Below are positions 51,737 through 60,871 of a stretch of DNA of 63,892 nucleotides, piece after piece (within the stretch, counting starts at the first letter, position 1; each line of letters begins with the position of its first letter). The notes under the pieces are model-generated. The model was not told where the DNA came from, did not search any database, and saw nothing but the letters and a program-made list of their open reading frames with translations. Position numbers and translations under genes: made by a program. Source of the DNA: Rubritepida flocculans DSM 14296 (GTDB taxonomy: Bacteria > Pseudomonadota > Alphaproteobacteria > Acetobacterales > Acetobacteraceae); contig NZ_AUDH01000019.1 in assembly GCF_000425365.1 (NCBI RefSeq), forward strand, positions 1-63,892, given 5' to 3'.

Positions 51737-52572
51737 TCGGGCACAACACCCTGATCGTGCTGCTGGGCTGCGCCGCGCTCGGCCTCGCGGCCGGGGTGGT
51801 GGGCAGCTTCGCCCTGCTGCGCGGCCGCGCCCTGCTGGCGGATGCGGTGGGGCATGCGGCGCTGCCCGGGGTGGTCGCGGCCTCGCTGATCGTCGCCGCG
51901 CTGGGGGGCGAGGCGCGGGCGCTCGCGCCGCTGCTGCTGGGGGCGGCGGTGACGGGCTGGCTCGGGCTGCTGGCGCTGCGCCGCCTCACCGCCTCGGGGC
52001 GCATCCGGCCCGATGCGGGCATCGCGGTGGTGCTTTCGGCCTTCTACGCGCTCGGCACGGTGGGGCTGTCGGTGGCGCAGACCCTGCCGGGCGCGGCGCA
52101 GGCCGGCCTCACCCATTTCATCCTGGGCCAGGCCGCGACCATGACGGAGGCGGATGCGTTGCTGGCAGGGGCGCTGGCGCTGGGCTGCGCGGCGGTGGCG
52201 GGGCTGCTGTTCCAGCCGCTGCGCGCGCTGTGCTTCGACGAGGCCTTCGCCCGCGCCCAGGGGCTGCCGGTGCGCGCGCTCGACCTCGCGCTGCTCGCCC
52301 TGCTGCTCGCGGTCTGCGTGGCGGGGCTGCCGGCGGTGGGGCTGATCCTGGTGGTGGCGCTGCTGGTGGTGCCCGCGGCGGCGGCGCGGATGCTCGCCGC
52401 CCGGCTACCCGCCATGCTGGCCCTGGCGGGGCTGTTCGGCGCGCTGGCGGGCGCGGCGGGGGCGCTCGCCTCGACCCGGCTGCCCGAGGTGCCGACGGGC
52501 GCGGCGGTGGTGCTGTCGGGACTCGTGATCTTCGGCCTGGCCGCGCTGGCGGGGCGGAGGCGCGGGGCGTGA
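51733..52572 (+). CDS. Zn/Mn ABC transporter permease (TroC-like)
   Basis: The 279-residue membrane protein belongs to the ABC-3 permease family. It has the AVGHAALPGVV loop, related to the GDALSHAVLPG of its partner, then LILVVALLVVPAAAARML, with about eight hydrophobic segments. The presence of two different permease genes (this and the next) is typical of TroCD, SitCD and MntCD heterodimers rather than of ZnuB, which is single. The GTG start overlaps the ATPase stop. Confidence 0.93.
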   Translation: MIGHNTLIVLLGCAALGLAAGVVGSFALLRGRALLADAVGHAALPGVVAASLIVAALGGEARALAPLLLGAAVTGWLGLLALRRLTASGRIRPDAGIAVVLSAFYALGTVGLSVAQTLPGAAQAGLTHFILGQAATMTEADALLAGALALGCAAVAGLLFQPLRALCFDEAFARAQGLPVRALDLALLALLLAVCVAGLPAVGLILVVALLVVPAAAARMLAARLPAMLALAGLFGALAGAAGALASTRLPEVPTGAAVVLSGLVIFGLAALAGRRRGA

Positions 52573-53462
52573 GCGAGTTCCTCCAGCTCGACCTGCCGCC
52601 CCTGCTCGCCGCCGTGCTGGCCGGCGGCACCTGCGGGTTGCTGGGCAGCTTCCTGGTGCTGCGGCGCGAGAGCCTGCTGGGCGACGCGCTCTCCCACGCC
52701 GTGCTGCCGGGCATCGTGCTCGGCTTCGCGCTGACGGGGCTGCGCAGCGCCTGGCCCATGCTGGGCGGCGCGCTTCTGGCGGCGCTGCTCGCCACCGCCG
52801 CCATCGCCTGGGTGCGGCGGGCGGCGCGGCTCGACCTCGGCGCGGCGACGGGGCTCGTCTTCACCGGCTTCTTCGCGCTCGGCCTCGTGCTGCTGGAGGC
52901 GACGGGCGCGCGCAACGCCGATCTCGACGTGGATTGCGTGCTGTTCGGCCAGCTCGAGACGCTGGTGTGGCTGGAGGCGCGGGGGCTCGCCTCGCTGCTC
53001 GACGCCGCGGCGCTGGCGGGGCTGCCGCGGCAGCTCGGGCTGCTCGCGGGGGTGGCGCTGGCCGCGCTGCTCTTCGTGCTGGGCTTCTGGCGTACGCTGC
53101 GGCTCATCGCCTTCGACCCGGACTTCGCCCGCAGCCTCGGCCTGCGCGTGGGTGGCTGGGAGATGGCGCTGAACCTGATGATCGCCGCCGCCGCCGTGGC
53201 CGCCTTCGAGAGCGTGGGCAGCATCCTGGTGGTGGCGATGCTGGTCTGCCCCGCCGTGGCGATGCGGCTGCTGACCGACCGCTACGGCGCGCAGATCTGG
53301 GGAGGCGCGGCGCTGGGGGCGGGGCTGGGCGCGGCGGGGGTGCTGCTGGCGGGGCCGCTGCCGGCGGCGCTCGGCGCGGGCTTCGCCCTCAACGCGGCGG
53401 GGCTGATCGGCACTCTGGGCGGGCTTTCCGTCGCCGCCGCGCTGCTGCTGCGGCGGGCGTGA
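52569..53462 (+). CDS. Zn/Mn ABC transporter permease (TroD-like)
   Basis: The 297-residue second permease of the ABC-3 family begins with a short polar stretch and has CGLLGSFLVLRRESLLGDALSHAVLPGI and VGSILVVAMLVCPAVAMRLL, the conserved coupling and late-helix motifs. An insert of about 40 residues (near 120-160, including NADLDVDCVLFGQLE) is larger than in the first permease, as in SitD/TroD. It completes the four-gene importer. It ends directly against the convergent dedA gene, leaving no gap. Confidence 0.93.
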   Translation: MSEFLQLDLPPLLAAVLAGGTCGLLGSFLVLRRESLLGDALSHAVLPGIVLGFALTGLRSAWPMLGGALLAALLATAAIAWVRRAARLDLGAATGLVFTGFFALGLVLLEATGARNADLDVDCVLFGQLETLVWLEARGLASLLDAAALAGLPRQLGLLAGVALAALLFVLGFWRTLRLIAFDPDFARSLGLRVGGWEMALNLMIAAAAVAAFESVGSILVVAMLVCPAVAMRLLTDRYGAQIWGGAALGAGLGAAGVLLAGPLPAALGAGFALNAAGLIGTLGGLSVAAALLLRRA

Positions 53463-54068
53463 TCAGCCCCGCGGCCGCCGCCAGATGCGCCAGAGCTGCC
53501 AGAGGAAGAACAGCCCGACCGTCGCCACGAGCAGCTTCCCCACCGGGTCCACATAGCCTTCGATGCGGCCATAGCCTTCCTCGAGCACATAGCCGAGCAC
53601 GGCGAGGCCACCCACCCAGAGCGTGCTGCCGAGCGTGGTCCAGTAGTAGAACACCTTGCGCGGCATCTCGATCAGCCCGGCCGGGATGGAGATGACGGTG
53701 CGGATGCCCGGCATCATGCGCCCGAGGAACACCGCCACCGGGCCCCAGCGGCGCAGCGTCGCCTCGGCCTTGTCGAGATCCTCGTCCAGCACGCCGATCC
53801 AGCGGCCGTAGCGCGCGCAGAGCCGCCTGGTGCGCTCGGCGCCGAAGGCGCGCGCCGCCTCGAACCACACGGCATTGCCCGCCAGCGTGCCGGCCACGCC
53901 GGCGGCGATGACGCCGGGCAGGGAAAGCTCGCCCCGCGCCGCGACGAAGCCCGCCAGCGGCATGATGAACTCCGAGGGGATGGGCGGGAAGAGGTTCTCC
54001 AGGAACATCAGGGCGAAGACGCCGAGATAGCCCGCCGCCGCCACCCAGCTCGTGATCATGTCCATCAT
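53463..54068 (-). CDS. DedA-family membrane protein
   Basis: The 201-residue DedA-family (SNARE-associated/VTT) protein begins with a helix and the signature FLENLFPPIPSEFIMPLAGF. It then has the FLGRMMPGIRTVISIPAGL segment with the conserved Arg and Gly needed for function in E. coli YqjA/YghB. Recent work links DedA proteins to lipid-carrier or phospholipid flipping. Its start overlaps the stop of the ArnT-like gene upstream, suggesting they act in the same envelope pathway. Confidence 0.93.
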   Translation of the reverse strand: MMDMITSWVAAAGYLGVFALMFLENLFPPIPSEFIMPLAGFVAARGELSLPGVIAAGVAGTLAGNAVWFEAARAFGAERTRRLCARYGRWIGVLDEDLDKAEATLRRWGPVAVFLGRMMPGIRTVISIPAGLIEMPRKVFYYWTTLGSTLWVGGLAVLGYVLEEGYGRIEGYVDPVGKLLVATVGLFFLWQLWRIWRRPRG

Positions 54069-55771
54069 GGCCTGTCGCTCCGGAAGAGCGACAGGGTCAC
54101 ATGCCGCCCGCGTGACACGTTGAAGCCCGACACCTGGCCGAGCGGAAGAAGGGCGAGGCCGCGCGCCGCCGCCGCCCGGCGGAAATCGGCCTCATGGCGG
54201 TTGCCCACCGCCACCACCCTGCCCTCGCCCCCGGCCAGGAAGGCCGCCGCCTCCTCGCCCGTCCCGAGCAGGCGCAGCGCGCCGCCGATGGCGAAGAGGG
54301 TGGAGGGCTCGGCATGGCCGAGGATGCCGAAGCGCGCGGGATCGAGCCCGGGCGCGGCGCGCTCCAGCTCCGCCGCCAGGCGGGGCCCGATCCACAGCGC
54401 CTCGATGCGCGGGAAGGTGAGCTGGGTGATGGCCGCGTAGAGCGGCGCGGCGCAGAGCAGCGCCAGCACCGCCGCCCGCGCCCAGGCCGCCGCGCGCAGC
54501 GCGCGGAAGGAGAGCCAGACCAGCGCCCCCGCCGCCGGGATGGCGAGCAGCGTGCCCGCCGTCCAGTCCCGCGCCACGAACCAGGGCGCGGCGAAGCCCA
54601 GCACCACGAGGCCGATGGCCACGCCGCCCAGCATGACCCGCGCGAGCACGCGCAGGAAACGCCCCGGCTCCAGGCGCAGCGGATCCATCGCCCAGCGCGC
54701 GCCGAGCAGCATGAGCGCCGGATAGGTGGGCAGGGTGTAGTGCGGCAGCTTGGTCGCCACCGCCTCGAAGACCAGCCAGGTGGGCACGATCCAGGCCAGC
54801 AGGAAGCGCAGCACCGGCTCCGCCCGCTCGCGCCAGCTCTGGCGCAGGGCGAAGAGCACCAGGAAGGCCGCCGGAAAGGCCGCGATGCCGAAGGTGGCGA
54901 GGTAGTAGCCCGGCGGGCCCCAGTGTTTCTCGTCGCCCTGGCCCACCTTGCCCAGCATGTCCCCGCCGATGGCCTCGGCGAAGAAACGCCCCTCGGTGGC
55001 GAGGCCGATGGCGACCATCCAGGGCAGCACGATCAGCAGCATCAGCGGCAGGCCCCAGCCGAGGCGCAGCGCCGGCAGCCAGGGCGCGACGAACCAGCCC
55101 CGCGCCCCGCGCGGCCGGTCCATCAGCGCGAGGGTGAGCCCGGCCAGCAGCGCCACCAGGGGCGCGATGGGCCCCTTGAGCAGCACGCCGAGCCCGAGGA
55201 TGACCCAGAAGGCCGCCGCATGCCGCGCCGTGAAGGCCTCGGGCCGCAGATAGGCGCGCGCGAACAGCCCCATCGCGGCGGTGATGGCGGCGAGCAGCGC
55301 GGCGTCGGTCTTGGCGATGTGCGCCTCCACCATCAGCACCATGCTGCCCGCGAGCATCGCCGCGGCCAGCAGCGCCGCCCGCCGCCCCACCAGCAGCCGC
55401 CCGAACTCGAAGGTGGCGAGCACCGCAAGCAGCGCGCCGAGCAGCGAGGGCAGGCGATAGGGCCAGATCTCCCGCCGCGTGCCGAGGCCCGTGGCCTCGG
55501 CCAGATGCACCGCGGCCGCCTGCGCCCAGTGGATGCCCACGGGCTTCTTGTTGCGCTCCTCGGCGCCCACGCGGATGTGGATGTAGTCGCCGCTCTCCAC
55601 CATCTGGCGCGTGGCCTGGGCGAAGCGGCTCTCGTCGCGGTCCGTGGGCGGGATGGCGAAGAAGCCCGGCAGGAAGAACAGCAGGCAGAACAGGATGAGC
55701 GAAAGGCGCGGGCGGCGTTCCGCGCGCGCCGCGGCGGCGCCGAGCCAGTGGTCGAGGCGGGAGGGAGGCAT
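54065..55771 (-). CDS. ArnT-like glycosyltransferase family 39 membrane protein
   Basis: The 568-residue protein resembles ArnT and other GT-C enzymes that use undecaprenyl-phosphate sugars. The catalytic loop FFAIPPTDRDESRFAQATR carries the acidic pair after the first helix, followed by RNKKPVGIHWAQAAAV. Around a dozen hydrophobic segments run to about residue 450, and a soluble periplasmic domain ends the chain. I start it at ATG 55771, after GGGAGG; longer frames reach into the rsmB upstream region. It is coupled to dedA. It may modify lipid A or another cell-surface glycan. Confidence 0.88.
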   Translation of the reverse strand: MPPSRLDHWLGAAAARAERRPRLSLILFCLLFFLPGFFAIPPTDRDESRFAQATRQMVESGDYIHIRVGAEERNKKPVGIHWAQAAAVHLAEATGLGTRREIWPYRLPSLLGALLAVLATFEFGRLLVGRRAALLAAAMLAGSMVLMVEAHIAKTDAALLAAITAAMGLFARAYLRPEAFTARHAAAFWVILGLGVLLKGPIAPLVALLAGLTLALMDRPRGARGWFVAPWLPALRLGWGLPLMLLIVLPWMVAIGLATEGRFFAEAIGGDMLGKVGQGDEKHWGPPGYYLATFGIAAFPAAFLVLFALRQSWRERAEPVLRFLLAWIVPTWLVFEAVATKLPHYTLPTYPALMLLGARWAMDPLRLEPGRFLRVLARVMLGGVAIGLVVLGFAAPWFVARDWTAGTLLAIPAAGALVWLSFRALRAAAWARAAVLALLCAAPLYAAITQLTFPRIEALWIGPRLAAELERAAPGLDPARFGILGHAEPSTLFAIGGALRLLGTGEEAAAFLAGGEGRVVAVGNRHEADFRRAAAARGLALLPLGQVSGFNVSRGRHVTLSLFRSDRP

Positions 55772-55821
55772 GGGCGGCGCGGCGTCTAGCACGGGGCACG
55801 GGGCGCGGCCATAAACCCGGC

Positions 55822-57060
55822 ATGTCGGTTCCCTCACCCGCCCGCCGCGCCGCCGCGCATCTGCTGGAGACCGTGCTGGAGCGGCACCGCGGGCTGGAGG
55901 AAGGGCTCGACTCCCTGCCCGAGATGGCCCCGCGCGACCGGGCGGCGGGCCACCGCATCGCCGCGGCGGTGCTGCGCCGGCTGGGCTCGCTGGACGCGGC
56001 GCTGGAGCCCTTCCTGCACCGCGCCCCGCCCGCCCCCGCCCTGCGCGCGCTGCGCATCGGCGCGGCGGAACTGCTGCTGCTCGGCACGCCGGCGCATGCC
56101 GCCGTGGCCTCGGCCGTCCCGCTCACCCCGCGGCCGCTGGCGGGGCTGGTGAATGCGGTGCTGCGCCGCCTGGCCGCGCAGGGCCCCGCGGCGCTGGAGG
56201 GGCTGGACGCCGAGCGGCTGGACACGCCCGCCTGGCTCTGGGCCGCCTGGCACGCCGCGCATGGCGAGGCGGTGCGCGCCATCGCCGCCGCGCACCGGGC
56301 CGAGGCGCCGCTCGACCTCAGCCTCGCCCCCGGCGCCTCGCCGCCCGAGGGGGCGCGGATGCTGCCCACCGGCACGGCGCGCCTGCCCCCCGGCACGCGC
56401 ATCACCGAGCTGCCCGGCTTCGCCGAGGGCCGCTTCTGGGCGCAGGACGCCGCGGCCGCCCTGCCCGCGCGGCTGCTTCACGCGACACCGGGCGAGCGGG
56501 TGGCCGATCTCTGCGCCGCGCCGGGCGGCAAGACCGCGCAGCTCTGCGCCGCCGGGGCGCGGGTGGTGGCGGTGGAGCGCGAGGCCGCCCGCCTGCCCCG
56601 GCTGCGCGAGAACATGGCGCGCCTCGGCTTCTCGCCCGAGATCGTCCACGCCGACGCGGCGCGCTGGCAGCCCCCCGCGCCGCTGGACGCGGTGCTGCTC
56701 GACGCCCCCTGCACCGCCACCGGCACGCTGCGCCGCCACCCCGACGTGGCGCATCTCAAGCGCCCGAAGGACGTGGCGAAACACGCCGCCGAGCAGCGCC
56801 GGCTGCTGCAGGCGGCGGCGCGGATGCTGCGCCCGGGCGGGCGCATGGTCTTCGCCACCTGCTCGCTGCAGGCCGAGGAGGGCGAGGCGCATCTCGCCCA
56901 TCTGCCGGAAGGGATGCGCCTCGATCCCGTCCGGCCCGAGGAGCTGCCCGGGCTCGAGGCCGCCGTCACGCCGCAGGGCGCGCTGCGCACCCGCCCCGAC
57001 ATGCTGGCCGGCGAGGGCGGGATGGACGGGTTCTTCGCGATGCGGCTGGTGAAGGTGTGA
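55822..57060 (+). CDS. rsmB: 16S rRNA (cytosine-967-C5)-methyltransferase RsmB
   Basis: The 412-residue protein has an N-terminal NusB-like RNA-binding domain (about 5-140) and a C-terminal methyltransferase domain. SAM binding is shown by VADLCAAPGGKTAQLCAAGA, and the catalytic cysteines are in LLDAPCTATGTLRRHPDV (near 295) and FATCSLQAEEGE (near 346). This double-Cys pattern identifies the RsmB/Fmu class. It diverges from the ArnT-like gene across 50 bp and converges on the hpxZ-like gene. Confidence 0.95.
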   Translation: MSVPSPARRAAAHLLETVLERHRGLEEGLDSLPEMAPRDRAAGHRIAAAVLRRLGSLDAALEPFLHRAPPAPALRALRIGAAELLLLGTPAHAAVASAVPLTPRPLAGLVNAVLRRLAAQGPAALEGLDAERLDTPAWLWAAWHAAHGEAVRAIAAAHRAEAPLDLSLAPGASPPEGARMLPTGTARLPPGTRITELPGFAEGRFWAQDAAAALPARLLHATPGERVADLCAAPGGKTAQLCAAGARVVAVEREAARLPRLRENMARLGFSPEIVHADAARWQPPAPLDAVLLDAPCTATGTLRRHPDVAHLKRPKDVAKHAAEQRRLLQAAARMLRPGGRMVFATCSLQAEEGEAHLAHLPEGMRLDPVRPEELPGLEAAVTPQGALRTRPDMLAGEGGMDGFFAMRLVKV

Positions 57061-57085
57061 CCCCGCGCGCGAGGCGGAGAGGGCC

Positions 57086-57472
57086 CTACTCCACCCCCGG
57101 CGGCAGCAGCGAGACATGCGCCGCGACGATCCGCCAGCCCTCCGGCGTGCGCAGCCAGGTGTGCGACTGGCGGCCGATCCGGTCCCCGCCATGGCGCTTG
57201 AAGGTGGTGTTGGCGGTGGCGAAGTCCCGCCCATAGGTGGTGATGACGGTGCGGAGCAAATCCCGCCCGAAGGGCCCCTGGCGCGCGGCGCGGAAGGCGG
57301 CGATCTCCTCCCAGCCGTGCAGGTTCTCGCCCACGCCGTAGCGCAGGGTGTGCGGGCTCTTCCAGAACAGCTCGTCCAGCACCGCGACGTCGTTGGTCGT
57401 CAGCGCCGTCTCGTAGCGCATGAAGGCGGCGGTGACCTCGGCCACCACCTCGGGGATGTTGATCTCGTGCAT
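57086..57472 (-). CDS. hpxZ: AtzH/HpxZ-like protein (DUF3225, SnoaL-like fold)
   Basis: The 128-residue protein matches the AtzH/HpxZ family: it starts [20 protein letters not shown], and has [42 protein letters not shown] and [20 protein letters not shown]. HpxZ belongs to the oxalurate pathway; AtzH acts in cyanuric acid breakdown beside AtzE/AtzG and has 1,3-dicarboxyurea decarboxylase activity in Pseudomonas. Here it lies 5 bases after the AtzE-like amidase gene. The cyanuric acid hydrolase is absent, so another ureide substrate seems likely. Confidence 0.88.
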   Translation of the reverse strand: MHEINIPEVVAEVTAAFMRYETALTTNDVAVLDELFWKSPHTLRYGVGENLHGWEEIAAFRAARQGPFGRDLLRTVITTYGRDFATANTTFKRHGGDRIGRQSHTWLRTPEGWRIVAAHVSLLPPGVE

Positions 57473-57477
57473 GGGCT

Positions 57478-58878
57478 TCAGGCCTTCGGTTCGGGCGCGG
57501 CGCAGACGCCGAGCTTCTCCAGATGCGCGGCGAGGCGGAACAGGCTCGCCTCCTTCCAGGGCGCGGCGATGAGCTGCACGCCGATGGGCAGGCCCTCGGG
57601 CGTGCCGATCCGCGCGGGCTCGGCGATGGGCGCGGCGATCACCGGCAGCCCGATGCAGGAGATGGGCTGGGTGTACACGCCGAGATTGGGCCGGACGGGA
57701 ATGCTCTGCCCGTCCACCTCGATCATGTCCTGGCCGATCCGCGGCGCGACATAGGGCGTGGCGGGGGCGAGGATCACGTCCACCTCGTCGAACAGGCGCA
57801 GCGCCTTCGCCTGGTAGGCGGCGCGCAGGCGCTGGGCCTGCTGCACCCAGTGAGCCGGCAGCAGCGCGCCGGCGAGGAAGCGGTCGCGCGTCGCGCGGTC
57901 GAAATCCCCCGCCCGGCGGCGCAGGTTGGGCAGATGCAGGTTCGCCCCCTCCGCCATGGTGATGAGGAAGGCCGCCGCCCGCCCCAGCGCCGCGTCGGGG
58001 ATGGTCACGCGCCGCGTCACGCCGAGGGCGCGCGCCACCGCCTCCACCGCCGCGAAGGCCTCGGCATGGCCGTTGCGGGCGAAGTGATCGTCGGCCACGG
58101 CGATGCGCAGCCCGGCGATCTCGGCCACCGCCGAGACGGGCTCCACGCCGCGCCACTGCTGCGCGTGGTCCTGCGGGTCGTCGCCCTGCAGCGCGTTGTA
58201 GGCGAGGGCGAGGTCCGCCACGTCGCGCGCGAAGGGGCCGAGATGGTCGAAGCTCGCCGCGAACAGGAAGGAACCGCGGCGCGAGAGCCGGCCATAGGTC
58301 GGCTTGAGGCCCCAGATCCCGCACAGCGAGGCCGGCACGCGGATGGAGCCGTTGGTGTCGCTGCCGAGCGTGACGGGCACCAGCCCATCGGCCACCGCCA
58401 CCGCGCTGCCGCCGGAGGAGCCGCCGGCCATCCTCTCCCGCCCATGGGGGTTGCGGCAGGGGCCGTAGTGCTCGTTCTCGGTGGTGAAGCCGTAGGCGTA
58501 TTCGTCCATGTTGAGCGCGCCGAGCATCACCGCCCCGGCCTGCCTCAGCCGCTGCACCAGGAAGGCGTCGGCCGCGGCGGGGGGGCTGTCGCGCTCGATC
58601 TTCGCGCCCGCGAGGGTGGTGAGGCCCGCGAGGTCGAACAGGTTCTTCACCGCCACGGGCACGCCGGCCATGGGCCCCGGGTCCTGCCCGGCGGCCAGCT
58701 TGGCGTCCACCGCCGCGGCCTCGGCGCGGGCGCGGGCTGCGGTGACCTCGGTGAAGGCGTTCGAGAGGGCGTTGCGCTGGGCGATGTCGGCCAGGCGCTC
58801 CTCCACCACCTCGGCGGCCTTGCGCCGGCCGGCGCGGATCTCGGCCGCCAGCGCGGCGGCGGAGAGGAAGCGCCTCAC
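57478..58878 (-). CDS. atzE: AtzE-family amidase (1-carboxybiuret hydrolase-like)
   Basis: The 466-residue protein is an amidase-signature hydrolase. The Ser-cisSer-Lys triad can be placed at Lys78 ([10 protein letters not shown]), Ser154 ([10 protein letters not shown]) and Ser178 ([10 protein letters not shown]). [17 protein letters not shown] and [11 protein letters not shown] are conserved in the AtzE/HpxY branch. AtzE works as a heterotetramer with the small AtzG subunit, encoded just upstream with a GTGA overlap. The natural substrate here may be oxalurate, carboxybiuret or a related ureide. Confidence 0.9.
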   Translation of the reverse strand: MRRFLSAAALAAEIRAGRRKAAEVVEERLADIAQRNALSNAFTEVTAARARAEAAAVDAKLAAGQDPGPMAGVPVAVKNLFDLAGLTTLAGAKIERDSPPAAADAFLVQRLRQAGAVMLGALNMDEYAYGFTTENEHYGPCRNPHGRERMAGGSSGGSAVAVADGLVPVTLGSDTNGSIRVPASLCGIWGLKPTYGRLSRRGSFLFAASFDHLGPFARDVADLALAYNALQGDDPQDHAQQWRGVEPVSAVAEIAGLRIAVADDHFARNGHAEAFAAVEAVARALGVTRRVTIPDAALGRAAAFLITMAEGANLHLPNLRRRAGDFDRATRDRFLAGALLPAHWVQQAQRLRAAYQAKALRLFDEVDVILAPATPYVAPRIGQDMIEVDGQSIPVRPNLGVYTQPISCIGLPVIAAPIAEPARIGTPEGLPIGVQLIAAPWKEASLFRLAAHLEKLGVCAAPEPKA

Positions 58879-59075
58879 TTCCCCGCCTCCCGCCCGGCGA
58901 CGAAGACGGGCGCGGCCTCCTCGGCGGGGCCGAGCGCGGCCTTCTCCACCAGCGCGGCCATGCGCGCGGCGAGGGCGAGGTTCATGGCCACCCCGGGCAG
59001 ATGGGCGGGATCGAGCGGCAGGCCCACGGCGGCGGCGGCCTGGGCGGCATAGGCGGCGGGGTCGAACTCGGGCAT
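58875..59075 (-). CDS. atzG: AtzG-like small subunit (DUF4089)
   Basis: The 66-residue helical protein starts [20 protein letters not shown] and has [19 protein letters not shown], the DUF4089/AtzG pattern. AtzG has a GatC-like fold and is needed for AtzE to be soluble and active. Its stop overlaps the atzE GTG start, which ensures paired synthesis. It is the first gene of atzG-atzE-hpxZ and diverges from lysK across 173 bp, where I see no strong operator. Confidence 0.87.
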   Translation of the reverse strand: MPEFDPAAYAAQAAAAVGLPLDPAHLPGVAMNLALAARMAALVEKAALGPAEEAAPVFVAGREAGK

Positions 59076-59248
59076 GGCGCGTCCTCCTCGGCCGCCCCTC
59101 TCGCGCGGCGCGGGCCCGGCGCGAAGGGGGGAGGCGGCCGGAACGCGCCGCCTCCGCCGCGCATCTGCGCCCGCGCGGGGCAGGGCTGCCGCCGCCTTGG
59201 GCAGCGGCGCATTGACCCCGCCCGCGCCCCCTGCCAATCCCCACCGCC

Positions 59249-60871
59249 ATGTCCGCGAACCCCGATCTCCGCACCGTCCGCGCCTGGCCTTTCGAGGAGG
59301 CCGCGAAACTGGCCGACCGGCTGGCCGCGCAGGGGAAATCGGCCGCGCTGCTGGAGACGGGCTACGGCCCCTCGGGCCTGCCGCACATCGGCACCTTCGG
59401 CGAGGTGGCGCGCACCACCTGGGTGCGCCGCGCCTTCGCCGCGATGACCGGCCTGCCCACCCGCCTCATCGCCTTCAGCGACGACATGGACGGGCTGCGC
59501 AAGGTGCCCGACAACGTGCCGAACAAGGAGATGCTGGCCGAACATCTCGGCAAGCCGCTGACCCGCATCCCCGACCCCTTCGGCACCCACGAGAGCTTCG
59601 GCCACCACAACAACGCCAGGCTGCGCGCCTTCCTCGACGCCTTCGGCTTCGAGTACGAGTTCGCCTCCTCCACCGACTACTATGCCTCCGGCCGCTTCGA
59701 CGCGGCGCTGCTGCGCATGCTGGCGCTGCACGAGGAGGTGCGGGCGGTGATCCTGCCCACGCTCGGCCCCGAGCGGCGCGCCACCTATTCGCCCTTCCTG
59801 CCCATCCATCCGAAGACCGGCGTGGTGATGCAGGTGCCGATGGACGAGACCCGCCCCGAGCGCGGCACCATCGTCTGGACCGACCCCGCGACGGGCGAGC
59901 GCTTCGAGACGCCCGTCACCGGCGGCGCCTGCAAGGCCCAGTGGAAGGCCGACTGGGCGCTGCGCTGGTACGCGCTGGGCGTGGACTACGAGATGTCCGG
60001 CAAGGATCTGATCGACAGCGTGCGCCTCTCCTCGCGCATCTGCCAGGTGCTCGGCGGCACGCCGCCCGTCTCCTTCACCTACGAGCTGTTCAACGACGAG
60101 TTCGGCCAGAAGATCAGCAAGAGCAAGGGCAATGGCCTCACCATCGAGCAGTGGCTGGAATACGGCCCGCCCGAGAGCCTCGCCTGGTTCATGTTCGCCT
60201 CGCCCGGCAGCGCCAAGCGGCTGCACAAGGGCGTGATCCCGCGCGCGGTGGACGACTGGATGGCGGGGGTGGAGAAGCTGCGCGCCGCGCCCGACCCCGC
60301 CAACCCCGCCTGGCACATCCATGCGGGCGCGCCGCCCGCGGAGAAGCTGCCGCCCATCTCCTACGCCACGCTGCTCAACCTCGCGGGCATCGCGGGCACG
60401 GACGATCCGCAGCGCCTCTGGGCCTATATCCGCAAATACTACCCCGAGGCCGCGCCGGAGCATGAGCCGATGCTCGACCGCCTCGTGCACAACGCCTGCG
60501 CCTACTGGCGCGACTGGATCGCGCCCGAGCGCCGGTTCCGCGCCGCCACGCCCGAGGAGGCGGAGGCGATGCGCGAGCTGGTGCGGCTGCTGCGCGCCCG
60601 CGCCGCGGAGTTCGCCGCCCTGCCCGCCGGCCCCGTGCGCGAGGCCGCGATCCAGGACGCGGTGTATGACGCGGGCCGCCGCCCGCCCTTCGCGGTGGCG
60701 AACAAGGACGGCACGCTGGGCGTGGGTCGCGCCTGGTTCCAGGCGCTCTACGAGGTGCTGCTGGGCAAGAGCGAGGGCCCGCGCTTCGGCGGCACCATCG
60801 CCATCATGGGCATCGAGGAGGCCTGCGCGATGATCGAGGCGGCGCTGGCGCGGGAGAGCGCGCCGGCGTGA
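59249..60871 (+). CDS. lysK: Lysyl-tRNA synthetase, class I
   Basis: This 540-residue class I enzyme attaches lysine to tRNA. Class I motifs are GLPHIGTFGE (HIGH-type, near 45) and KISKSKGNGL (KMSKS-type, near 288). It also has the LysK signatures ALLETGYGPSGLPH and EYEFASSTDYYASGRFD, and an alpha-helical C-terminal domain. Class I LysRS replaces class II LysS in many alphaproteobacteria and archaea. It overlaps the following mprF-like gene by four bases (GTGA), so the supplier of Lys-tRNA is made with a membrane protein of the family that uses it. Confidence 0.96.
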   Translation: MSANPDLRTVRAWPFEEAAKLADRLAAQGKSAALLETGYGPSGLPHIGTFGEVARTTWVRRAFAAMTGLPTRLIAFSDDMDGLRKVPDNVPNKEMLAEHLGKPLTRIPDPFGTHESFGHHNNARLRAFLDAFGFEYEFASSTDYYASGRFDAALLRMLALHEEVRAVILPTLGPERRATYSPFLPIHPKTGVVMQVPMDETRPERGTIVWTDPATGERFETPVTGGACKAQWKADWALRWYALGVDYEMSGKDLIDSVRLSSRICQVLGGTPPVSFTYELFNDEFGQKISKSKGNGLTIEQWLEYGPPESLAWFMFASPGSAKRLHKGVIPRAVDDWMAGVEKLRAAPDPANPAWHIHAGAPPAEKLPPISYATLLNLAGIAGTDDPQRLWAYIRKYYPEAAPEHEPMLDRLVHNACAYWRDWIAPERRFRAATPEEAEAMRELVRLLRARAAEFAALPAGPVREAAIQDAVYDAGRRPPFAVANKDGTLGVGRAWFQALYEVLLGKSEGPRFGGTIAIMGIEEACAMIEAALARESAPA

